Part shown: positions 1 through 5,224 of the stretch, one piece after another
Numbering within the stretch: position 1 is the first letter of the stretch
How the letters are laid out: every line of letters starts with the position of its first letter
From: Spirochaetota bacterium
GTDB lineage: Bacteria; Spirochaetota; Spirochaetia; Treponematales; UBA12059
Length of the DNA stretch: 5,224 nucleotides
Reading direction: 5' to 3'
Assembly (NCBI GenBank): GCA_022709445.1
Contig: JAKLIU010000160.1
Coordinates: 1 to 5,224, forward strand
Notes under the pieces: model-generated
The model's database searches: none
What the model saw: the letters and a program-made list of their open reading frames with translations, nothing else
Told to the model about the DNA's origin: nothing
Translations under genes and position numbers: made by a program

Positions 1-816
1 CTCCAGCCTGAAGGAGGCCCGGCCATCAGCGACCAGGTAGGAGCGGATGCGGAACGGACCCTCCGCTTTGAAGCCGTAGGGCACTCCGGCCAGGTCCTCC
101 CGCGCCCGGGAGATGGCGTCGGCCGCTCCCGGGTCATCGGCGCACCACACCACGGCGCCGCCGGGGGGCAGGACGCCCAGGTACTCGACGAAGGCAGCCA
201 GGATGGACTCGTAGTCGGGGTAGTAGTCCTGGTGGTCGCTCTCCACGCCGGTCAGGAGTATGCGCCGCGGCCTGAAGGACAGGAAGTGCCTGCGGTACTC
301 GCAGGTCTCGGCGATCAGGAGCTCCGTGCCCATGGACAGGGTCGAGCGGTCGCCGAAGGAGCCGACGGCGCTCCCCGCCAGCACGGTGGCCGGAAGTCCC
401 AGGGCCCGGGCCACGACTCCGGCGAGCGCGGTGGTGGTGGTCTTGCCATGCACGCCGCAGATGCCGCTGGAGTCGAAGCGGGCGGACAGGGCGCCCAGGG
501 CCTGCGGGTAGGTGGCCAACGGTATGCCCAGCTCGCGGGCGCGCAGGAGCTCGGGGTGCAGTTCCGGCTGCCAGGCGGCGGAGTGCACCACCAGGTCGGT
601 GCCGGGCAGCACGTTGTCCGGGGAGAACTCGCGCACGGGCACGCCCAGTTCGGCGAGTATCGCGTCCGTGTAGAAGCTGTCGGCGACGTCCGAGCCGGTG
701 ACCGTCGCCCCGGCCGCCACGAGCAGCTCGGCCAGGGCGCACACGCCGGTGCCCTTGGCGCCCACCAGGTGCACGCGCCAGGAACGGAGGTCAGCGGGAA
801 GCATGGGCAGGTTCAT
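1..816 (-). CDS. murC: UDP-N-acetylmuramate--L-alanine ligase (MurC-type Mur ligase), 3' part beyond window
   Basis: Cytoplasmic ligase of peptidoglycan synthesis. MurC joins L-alanine to UDP-N-acetylmuramate using ATP. The first 272 residues are visible. A Rossmann-like N-terminal domain opens with HLVGAKGTGVCALAELL (about 16-32) and reaches TGSD at 40-43. The central ATPase domain has the P-loop GVHGKTTTT (121-129), then AETCEYRRHFLSFRP (169-183) in place of the usual VVEADESD-type segment, and LLTGVESDHQDYYP (187-200). The usual nucleotide-sugar loop GIGGxGM is here GAKGTGV. I recall that variant, and the CEYRRHFL motif, from spirochaetal MurC. The start is the ATG at 816, because an in-frame TAG lies four codons upstream. 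No good Shine-Dalgarno precedes it, and a second in-frame ATG lies at 804. It begins 48 nt after the GH57 gene and may be co-transcribed with it. Mpl, which ligates murein tripeptide, is a related alternative; I prefer MurC. The C-terminal domain is off the window. Confidence 0.88.
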   Translation of the reverse strand, partial: MNLPMLPADLRSWRVHLVGAKGTGVCALAELLVAAGATVTGSDVADSFYTDAILAELGVPVREFSPDNVLPGTDLVVHSAAWQPELHPELLRARELGIPLATYPQALGALSARFDSSGICGVHGKTTTTALAGVVARALGLPATVLAGSAVGSFGDRSTLSMGTELLIAETCEYRRHFLSFRPRRILLTGVESDHQDYYPDYESILAAFVEYLGVLPPGGAVVWCADDPGAADAISRAREDLAGVPYGFKAEGPFRIRSYLVADGRASFRLE

Positions 817-864
817 GGGAGCATACTAGTCCGGAAGGGGCCGCTCGCGCAAGAAAGACCCGGG

Positions 865-2772
865 TCAGTCGTAGAGCGAAAGCGTGGCTTCCGTCGACCA
901 CTCGCCGTCCGGCTCCAGGCACAGGCGCCAGACGGCCAGGGCCGACCAGCCCTGCCTGATCTCCCCGCCGGACGCGGATGCGGCCGTGACCGGCGACAGG
1001 GACAGCGCGGCGGGCTTGCCCAGGGCCAGGGACAGGGAATCCGCCCGGTCCCCCCCCTTGAAGGCCAGCCGCGAGGCGGTCTCGGCGCGGAACCATCCGT
1101 GCCCGCCGGCGTCCATGCCCTCCAGCGGCACCCCGTCGGCGGAAATGGACTCGAGGTCGGCGTCCAGCACGGCCAGGTTGAACTCCGCACCGTACCAGAA
1201 CTCCACGCGCTGCGCGGCGCGGCTCCTGAAGGTCCAGCGGACGTGGACGGACTTGCGGTTGAAGGCGTACTCCTTCCGCACGGACAGTACGTGTGCGTTG
1301 CCGCCCCGCTCCAGGATGAAGTCACGGGTGAAGGCGGCACCGCCTGGCAGGGCCTCGCCCTGGATCTCGTCGTAGACGCCCCGCGAGAGGGCGCCGGAAT
1401 CCCCCAGCCAGGGCTCGAAGGCGTTGGGCACCAGGGGATCCTCCGGATAGACCCGGTCCACGAAGGAGGATCGCTGGCAGCGGTCCCCGTCGGGCTGGCC
1501 GTTGAAGAGGTCGCAGAGGTTCTTGCGGGCGCGGAGCGCGTCCAGTTCGAAGAGGGCCGCGCCGCGCAGGTGGAGGAAGGCGTTCAGGTCCGTCCCCTGG
1601 AAGAGGATCTCCTTCATGCCGTCGAAGTCCAGGTCCGCCCTGATGATGCCGGGCTTGAACGCTCCCTTGAGCCGCGTGGTCCGTTCCGCGTCGATGAGGG
1701 AGCCGAAGGCCGCGCGCCGGACGCGCGGTTCCATGATGCCGTCCCGGGGCGAGAGCCAGTAGGCGTCGGCGCACTGGCCCTTCCAGAGGTCCTCGGCGGC
1801 GGTTTTCTTGCGCGAGCGGTCCCCCCTGAGCTGCCCGATGAGGATGTGCACGTAGTGCATCCTGGAGTACAGGGCGGAACTGGCCGCATAGCGGAGGATG
1901 GCGTTCCTGAGGCTCGCCGAGCGCCCGGGAACCGGCCCCGCGGCGGCGCGCATGAAGTCCGGATTGGCGGATCCCGGGAAGTAGGCCCGGGCCGTGGGCC
2001 TCCTGGCCTTGAGGAAGCGGGATGGCGTGGTGGTCTCCACCTCGAGGGCCAGTTTGCGCAGGGCCGCGAGGGACAGCTCCATGTACAGATCCGGGGATTC
2101 CAGCCCGGAACGTTCCCAGAGTTCCCTGATGGCCTCCCCGCGCGTCATGATGGTGACCAGTTCAGTGCCCGGGGACGGGTCGATGTCCCGCCAGGCCTCG
2201 TCGAAGCCGCGCGGCGAGGGGAAATCGGCGCAGCAGTCCCAGGCGGGCACGATCACCACGCACCGGCCCTGGTCCTCGGTCACGACCGGGGCCATGGCCG
2301 CCCCGTCGCCCATGGAGGCGGCGAACTGGGAGCGCGAGAGGAACGCGTAGTCCATGCCGCAGGTCTGGAGCGTGGATGCCAGCCACGGCTCCCAGGCGTA
2401 CTCGGACAGCCAGCAGCCCCTCGGGCGCTTGCCGAAACTCTTGCGGAGGTAGGTGGTCAGGAGCTCGATCTGTCCCAGGCGGTCCGTTCCCGGTATCAGG
2501 GGCAGCACGGGGGCGTAGAAGCCGCCTCCCAGGAGCTCGATCTGCCGGCGGGCGGACATCTCCTCCAGGAGCATGAGGTATTCGGGGTGTTTGGCCTCCA
2601 AGCGCCTGAGGAGGCTGCCCGAGTAGAAAAGCGTGGCCTGTATGTCGGGGAAGCGGTTGAGCACGGACAGGAAGGGTCGGTAGCAGTACTGGTAGACGGT
2701 CTCGAGCTCGAGGTCCGAACAGCCTTCCGGGAGGTGATTGTATGTCCCGATGATCAGAAACGATTTTTGCAT
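865..2772 (-). CDS. GH57-family 4-alpha-glucanotransferase/alpha-amylase-like protein with altered catalytic motif
   Basis: A 635-residue protein colinear with archaeal GH57 4-alpha-glucanotransferase (about 660 aa), which moves alpha-1,4-glucan chains. N-terminal (beta/alpha) domain: GTYNHLPEG (9-17; family HNHQP), RQIELLGGGFYAPVLPLIP (76-94; family GQLEIV..GFYEPVLAAIP) and WLSEYAWEP (121-129), with Glu124 matching the nucleophile. The fourth motif, HDDGEKF in the enzyme, aligns with MTRGEAI (209-215), so Thr210 and Arg211 replace the aspartate pair that includes the acid/base. The fifth motif QCNDAYWHG reads QCADAYWLS (333-341). The C-terminal beta domain follows: LDFDGMKEIL (381-390), then WYGAEFNLAV (526-535; family LFGVEINLAV). 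There is no signal peptide, so it is probably cytoplasmic. The start ATG has AAGGA 9 nt upstream. Family membership is clear; activity is doubtful. It could be a non-catalytic glucan-binding or regulatory homologue, or an enzyme with a relocated acid. Confidence 0.85.
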   Translation of the reverse strand: MQKSFLIIGTYNHLPEGCSDLELETVYQYCYRPFLSVLNRFPDIQATLFYSGSLLRRLEAKHPEYLMLLEEMSARRQIELLGGGFYAPVLPLIPGTDRLGQIELLTTYLRKSFGKRPRGCWLSEYAWEPWLASTLQTCGMDYAFLSRSQFAASMGDGAAMAPVVTEDQGRCVVIVPAWDCCADFPSPRGFDEAWRDIDPSPGTELVTIMTRGEAIRELWERSGLESPDLYMELSLAALRKLALEVETTTPSRFLKARRPTARAYFPGSANPDFMRAAAGPVPGRSASLRNAILRYAASSALYSRMHYVHILIGQLRGDRSRKKTAAEDLWKGQCADAYWLSPRDGIMEPRVRRAAFGSLIDAERTTRLKGAFKPGIIRADLDFDGMKEILFQGTDLNAFLHLRGAALFELDALRARKNLCDLFNGQPDGDRCQRSSFVDRVYPEDPLVPNAFEPWLGDSGALSRGVYDEIQGEALPGGAAFTRDFILERGGNAHVLSVRKEYAFNRKSVHVRWTFRSRAAQRVEFWYGAEFNLAVLDADLESISADGVPLEGMDAGGHGWFRAETASRLAFKGGDRADSLSLALGKPAALSLSPVTAASASGGEIRQGWSALAVWRLCLEPDGEWSTEATLSLYD

Positions 2773-2781
2773 CCCGTGATG

Positions 2782-2786
2782 TCCTT
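2782..2786 (-). promoter_or_regulatory. Shine-Dalgarno of the GH57-type gene
   Basis: The minus strand reads AAGGA, 9 nt before the ATG at 2772. This supports the chosen start, which also matches the N-terminus of the family (a few residues before the HNHxP motif). Confidence 0.6.
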
Positions 2787-2801
2787 GCTTTGATACCGGG
2801 C

Positions 2802-2807
2802 AGTATA
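2802..2807 (-). promoter_or_regulatory. Possible -10 box for the GH57-type gene and murC
   Basis: In the 82-nt gap between rnfA and the GH57-type gene the minus strand reads TATACT within GGATTATACTGCC. This is one of the few A/T-rich spots in the window. It would give a leader of about 25 nt before the ATG at 2772. No convincing -35 lies 16-18 nt upstream; the bases there are near TATCGC, so the promoter call is weak. Confidence 0.3.
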
Positions 2808-2818
2808 ATCCAGAATGG

Positions 2819-2835
2819 CCGCCCGCGATAGGCGG
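2819..2835 (-). terminator. Small hairpin after rnfA, weak terminator candidate
   Basis: The minus strand reads CCGCC, a 7-nt loop TATCGCG, then GGCGG, a perfect 5-bp G/C stem starting 20 nt after the rnfA stop. It is followed by CCATTCTGG rather than a T tract, so it is not a textbook intrinsic terminator. It may attenuate or simply mark the end of the rnf transcript. It overlaps the region where the -35 element of the next gene would lie. Confidence 0.25.
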
Positions 2836-2854
2836 ATTGCGGGGAACGGGGTCG

Positions 2855-3451
2855 TCAGCCCGGGAAAATCCTGGAGAAAAACGCCTCGTCCACGCCCGAG
2901 AACGCCAGGGCCATCAGGCCCGCCGTGAGCAGCCTGGACGGCAGGCCTTCGAAGCTGGCGGGCACCGGTTCCAGTTCCTGCCTGGCCAGGATGTCCTCCA
3001 GCAGGGTGGACGCGAGGCTGAAACCCAGGACGGCTGCCGCGGCCGAGGCCATGACCCCGGCCATGCCGGTCCGCAGCCCGCCCGCGGCCAGCACGCCCGC
3101 GTAGAGGACCAGGGAGGCGGGCACCGGCCTGTCCGCGTCGGCCTCCGGCCTGGGCGGGGAGCCGGGAAGCCTGGCGGCGACGGCGGCGAAGGCCGAGTAC
3201 ACGAGGATCAATGCCAGGGCGAAGACGAAGGGCGCAAGCGATTCCAGCCCCGCGGGCGTGAGCAGCCAGCGGAAGGCCAGGCCGTGCAGGAGGGACGCGG
3301 CCGCGGCCGAGGCGAGCATGCCCGCGAGTGCGGCAGGGCCCGGCATGCGCCTCCTGGCGGCGGAAGCCCGGGACGGCACGGGCAGGAGGCCCCAGGAAAG
3401 GAGGAGGTTGCCCCCGAAGGCGATATAGAAACTCTGGCCCAGCATGCTCAT
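2855..3451 (-). CDS. rnfA: RnfA/NqrE-like membrane subunit lacking the iron-sulfur cysteines
   Basis: A 198-residue hydrophobic protein with about six membrane segments (roughly 5-23, 39-62, 72-92, 112-127, 129-152 and 173-187). In Rnf and Na+-NQR complexes RnfA/NqrE pairs with RnfE/NqrD, and the two hold a [2Fe-2S] cluster in mid-membrane. The C-terminal half is recognisable: LGFSLASTLLEDI (142-154), then PVPASFEGLPSRLLTAGLMALAF with family counterpart VPAPFRG..IALITAGLMSLAF. The N-terminal GNLLLSWGLLPV (14-25) matches NNFVLVKFLGLCPF, but the cysteine is leucine. The second cysteine motif, TTNC in E. coli RnfA, is replaced by VLAAGGLRTG (120-129). The whole protein contains no cysteine. The ATG at 3451 overlaps the rnfE TGA as ATGA, and GGAGG lies 8 nt upstream. 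In the usual order rnfB should follow; instead a GH57-type gene does. Family assignment is good; electron-carrying function is doubtful. Confidence 0.82.
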   Translation of the reverse strand: MSMLGQSFYIAFGGNLLLSWGLLPVPSRASAARRRMPGPAALAGMLASAAAASLLHGLAFRWLLTPAGLESLAPFVFALALILVYSAFAAVAARLPGSPPRPEADADRPVPASLVLYAGVLAAGGLRTGMAGVMASAAAAVLGFSLASTLLEDILARQELEPVPASFEGLPSRLLTAGLMALAFSGVDEAFFSRIFPG

Positions 3452-4038
3452 CGGTTGTTCCTCCCCATGGTGCCCGTGAATGCCTTGGCTCCCGCCGCCG
3501 CGAAGGCGAGGAGCAGGAAGGCCCCGGCCGGATGCGAGGCGAAGGGCAGCAAACTGACTCCCTGCGATACCGGCGCGCCCGTCACCGAGACCGCGCCCGT
3601 GGCCAGCAGCTCCCTGAAGAATCCGGCGACGGCGATGGCCAGCGACAGCCCCAGCCCCCTGAGTACGTTTTCCCAGCCGCGTCCGCGCTCGGCCTCGCCC
3701 TCCGGCGGGACGGACGCCCGCATGACCGGCGCCAGGAAGGCGACCAGGAACAGCCGGGAGAAGGCGCGCTCGAAGAGCAACGGGTCCAGCGCGCGCACGA
3801 CCGAGGAGTAGAGGCCGACCGCGACCGCGCCGCCGAGGAGGGAAACGGCGAAGCCACGCGCGCGGGCCTGGGACTGAGGCAGGAACAGGGCGATGGCCGC
3901 GCAGGTGGAGTGGACGACCAGGCAGGCGCCCGCCATGGCGAAGCCCGTCGCCAGATCCGTGGCCGCGACGAAGAGCGGCACGAGGCCGGCGAAGGCCAGC
4001 CACGAACCCGACAGGGGAATCCGTTCATCGTGCTTCAT
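3448..4038 (-). CDS. rnfE: RnfE/NqrD-like membrane subunit lacking the iron-sulfur cysteines
   Basis: A 196-residue membrane protein, shorter at both ends than E. coli RnfE (about 230 aa), with around six hydrophobic segments. It is the expected partner of the adjacent RnfA-like protein. Family features are GSWLAFAGLVPLFVAATDLATG (11-32), matching the GLWKNN..LVQLLGLCPLLAVT segment, FFRELLATGAV (140-150; family LREIIGNGTLF) and LLPFASHPAGAFLLLAFAAAGAKAF (163-187; family MLPPGAFIGLGLMLAGK). The cluster-binding cysteine of GLCP is valine (GLVP, 18-21). The second motif, IVTNC, corresponds to FLAPVMRAS (101-109), also without cysteine. Two cysteines exist (39 and 46), but they lie together in the second hydrophobic segment, not at the ligand positions. 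The start ATG has GGAGG 6 nt upstream and overlaps the end of rnfG by 14 nt. NqrD is the alternative name; the D-G-E-A order favours Rnf. Confidence 0.8.
   Translation of the reverse strand: MKHDERIPLSGSWLAFAGLVPLFVAATDLATGFAMAGACLVVHSTCAAIALFLPQSQARARGFAVSLLGGAVAVGLYSSVVRALDPLLFERAFSRLFLVAFLAPVMRASVPPEGEAERGRGWENVLRGLGLSLAIAVAGFFRELLATGAVSVTGAPVSQGVSLLPFASHPAGAFLLLAFAAAGAKAFTGTMGRNNR
3460..3464 (-). promoter_or_regulatory. Shine-Dalgarno of rnfA, inside rnfE
   Basis: The minus strand reads GGAGG, 8 nt before the ATG at 3451. It decides in favour of that start over the in-frame ATG two codons later at 3445, and it lies within the last codons of rnfE, consistent with coupled translation. Confidence 0.6.
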
Positions 4039-4516
4039 CGACCGCCTCCGCGCGTTCGCGCTCCAGGGCCGCCAGGGTGTCCAGCACCGCTTCCACGCGG
4101 GGGGCTATCGAACCATCGAGGCTCGAAGCGCTCCCGTCCCTGACCCTGCCCAGCGAGCCGACGACGGCTCCCAGGCGCTGCATGTAGGGCGTGGCCGGCG
4201 AGGAACCTATGATGGAGGCCGCGGTCGGCGCTCCGTCCCGGTCGACGGCGACCAGCGCGTCCAGATGGCCCCCCGCCGGGGTGAACGAGACGAGGTAGTA
4301 CGTTCGGTTCCCGCGCGAGAGCCTTCCCAGGACGGCTCCGTCGCGCACGGGCGTCCAGTCCGCCGCCTCGGCCGCGGTGCCGCCGGCGAGGGCGCGCGCG
4401 GCGAAGTACTCCCCGGCCCGCGTCGAGGCCAGGCGGGACGCGAAGGCCGACAGCCCCAGCATGACCAGGAAAGCGCCCACGGTGGCGGCCGCGGCGAAGT
4501 CGATGCGCTTGCTCAT
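4025..4516 (-). CDS. rnfG: RnfG/NqrC-like FMN-binding-domain protein without the flavinylation threonine
   Basis: A 163-residue protein with one N-terminal membrane segment (about 8-25) and an extracytoplasmic domain, shorter than typical RnfG (around 200 aa). RnfG normally carries FMN bound through phosphoester to the last Thr of an S/T-G-A-T motif and passes electrons between the membrane cluster and RnfD. Visible family features are the dGxvG..sG-like run (59-69), PAGGHLDALVAVDRDGAPTAASII (80-103; family GY.G.I.v.vgid.dG.I.g..i) and ATPYMQRLG (108-116), where ETPGLG is usual. Near the C-terminus, DGSIAPRVEAVLDTL (134-148) sits where TGATxTSxAVxxAV is expected, so the acceptor Thr is isoleucine. 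The ATG at 4516 overlaps the rnfD TGA (ATGA), with AGGAAGG 10 nt upstream. Its position between rnfD and rnfE is the strongest support for the name; by sequence alone it is a weak match. Confidence 0.72.
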   Translation of the reverse strand: MSKRIDFAAAATVGAFLVMLGLSAFASRLASTRAGEYFAARALAGGTAAEAADWTPVRDGAVLGRLSRGNRTYYLVSFTPAGGHLDALVAVDRDGAPTAASIIGSSPATPYMQRLGAVVGSLGRVRDGSASSLDGSIAPRVEAVLDTLAALERERAEAVDEAR

Positions 4517-5224
4517 GCGACGCCCGCCTTCCTGCCCGGTCGCAGCAGTCGGCCCAGGCGGCGTTCCATGGTCGGCAGGGCGACGTTCATGATCAGGATG
4601 GCGTAGCCTATGCCTTCCGTATAGTGGCCCCAGCGCCTGAAGGCGAAGGCCAGCGCGCCCAGCAGGGCCCCGTAGAGCGCGGCCAGCCGCCCGTCCACCG
4701 GGGACGTGACGGGATCGCAGGCCATGTAGAAAGCGGCCAGCAGGAACCCGCCGCCGGAGAGCGCGTACAGGGCGTCACCCGCCAGGAATTCCTCTCCGGG
4801 AAGTCCCGTGCCGAAGACCCGGGAGAGGATCGCGAAGACCGCCACCATGGCCACGGGGATCTCCATCTTGATCAGGCGGTAGGCGAACAGGATGAGCGAG
4901 CCGCCGAGCACGGCGATCAGGGCGCATTCGCCGAGCGCGCCCGGCTTGAGCCCTATCGCCAGGTCTATGTATCCCGGGGGCAGGCGCGCGCCCAGGGCTG
5001 CGAAGACCGTGTCGTTGAGGAATCCGGTCACGCTCGCGTCAAGCTTGGAGAGCGGGTACCCCGCCCCGCTGATGGCTTCCATCACGCGGCCCTGCCCGAC
5101 CGAGGCGAGCCCGCGGGCAAACGAGAGGGGCGTGCTGGCCGACACGCCGTCGACCCCGCTCACCATGGCGGGCAGCACGAACTCCCGCATGGCCGCCGGC
5201 CAGTTCAAGTAGGCGAAGGCGATG
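4513..5224 (-). CDS. rnfD: RnfD/NqrB-like flavoprotein membrane subunit, 5' part beyond window
   Basis: The C-terminal 236 residues are visible and the frame is open to the right edge. RnfD is an integral membrane subunit of the Rnf complex that carries covalent FMN and lies in the electron path between RnfG and RnfC. Near the start of the visible part, GVDGVSASTPL (23-33) matches the flavinylation region VDxVSGATPL. The acceptor threonine is kept (Thr31, codon at 5133-5131), while Gly-Ala before it is Ala-Ser. Further on are GLKPGALGECALIAVLGG (family GsiGETSalaiLlGg), LSGGGFLLAAFYMACDPVTSP (family LSGGLLLGAFFMATDPVTSP) and GIGYAILIMNVALPTMERR (family GVMFAILLMNAFVPLID). It is by far the best-conserved of the four Rnf-type proteins here. 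The in-frame TTG at 5208 is not taken as the start because homology continues upstream of it. rnfC would be expected further to the right. Confidence 0.9.
   Translation of the reverse strand, partial: IAFAYLNWPAAMREFVLPAMVSGVDGVSASTPLSFARGLASVGQGRVMEAISGAGYPLSKLDASVTGFLNDTVFAALGARLPPGYIDLAIGLKPGALGECALIAVLGGSLILFAYRLIKMEIPVAMVAVFAILSRVFGTGLPGEEFLAGDALYALSGGGFLLAAFYMACDPVTSPVDGRLAALYGALLGALAFAFRRWGHYTEGIGYAILIMNVALPTMERRLGRLLRPGRKAGVA

Noticed and set aside
857..866. Perfect 10-bp palindrome GACCCGGGTC at the end of the GH57-type gene, followed on the minus strand by TTTCTT
   Set aside because: As a hairpin it has only a 3-bp stem around a 4-nt loop, too weak for a terminator, and it overlaps the stop codon. 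A protein-binding role has no support.
2458..2544. The 15-mer caggagctcgatctg occurring twice (2458-2472 and 2530-2544)
   Set aside because: Both copies encode QIELL in the same reading frame of the GH57-type protein at family-conserved positions (77-81 and 101-105). This is coincidence of codon choice, not a DNA repeat element.
232..2793. A very long plus-strand open frame (853 codons) antisense to murC and the GH57-type gene
   Set aside because: Its translation is low-complexity and rich in Gly, Arg, Ala, Glu and Gln with no recognisable domain. It lies opposite two well-supported genes and crosses their boundary, as expected of an antisense shadow in G+C-rich DNA.
2803..2808. TATAAT on the plus strand in the rnfA/GH57 gap
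   Set aside because: No plus-strand gene lies downstream, so it is probably just the reverse face of the A/T-rich minus-strand -10 candidate.
2837..3811. Plus-strand open frame of 324 codons across rnfA and rnfE
   Set aside because: Highly charged, repetitive composition with no motif; it is antisense to two overlapping membrane-protein genes that show clear family features.
2855..4003. A single 382-codon minus-strand frame that includes rnfA
   Set aside because: Only its last 198 codons are RnfA. The upstream part is rnfE read in the wrong frame (Arg/Gly-rich, not membrane-like). The Shine-Dalgarno and ATGA overlap place the real start at 3451.

Overview
The window is a G+C-rich stretch of bacterial chromosome (roughly two thirds G+C by eye) with strong G/C preference at third codon positions. 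All six genes are on the minus strand, and all five stop codons in view are TGA. The best lineage clue is the Mur ligase at the left edge. Its N-terminus reads LVGAKGTGVCALAELL and its central region ETCEYRRHFL, which I recall as the form of MurC found in spirochaetes such as Treponema. The Rnf-type genes and the GH57-family gene fit a high-G+C, probably anaerobic spirochaete, but the assignment is an inference.

Read in the direction of transcription (right to left), the first block (5224 to 2855) is four tightly packed genes in the order rnfD-rnfG-rnfE-rnfA. Two junctions are ATGA overlaps and the third is a 14-nt overlap. This is the middle of the familiar rnfCDGEAB order: rnfC would lie off the right edge, but rnfB is absent where it would be expected, after rnfA. 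RnfD looks ordinary and keeps the threonine of its flavinylation motif. The other three subunits are divergent. RnfG lacks the FMN-accepting threonine, and both RnfE and RnfA lack the cysteines that normally hold the shared [2Fe-2S] cluster in the membrane. The frames are intact and overlap cleanly, so this looks like a maintained, remodelled Rnf/Nqr-like membrane complex rather than a decaying operon. It is the most interesting feature of the window.

An 82-bp gap (2773-2854) with a small hairpin and a plausible -10 box separates the rnf block from a 635-residue protein of the GH57 4-alpha-glucanotransferase type. That protein keeps the fold and the nucleophile glutamate, but the segment that should carry the acid/base aspartate reads MTRGEAI instead of HDDGEKF. 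It may therefore be a non-catalytic or altered GH57 protein.

After a 48-bp gap comes the first 272 codons of a MurC-type UDP-N-acetylmuramate ligase (816 to 1), running off the left edge. No tRNA, rRNA, CRISPR array, insertion sequence or plus-strand gene is supported. The long plus-strand open frames are antisense shadows caused by the base composition.
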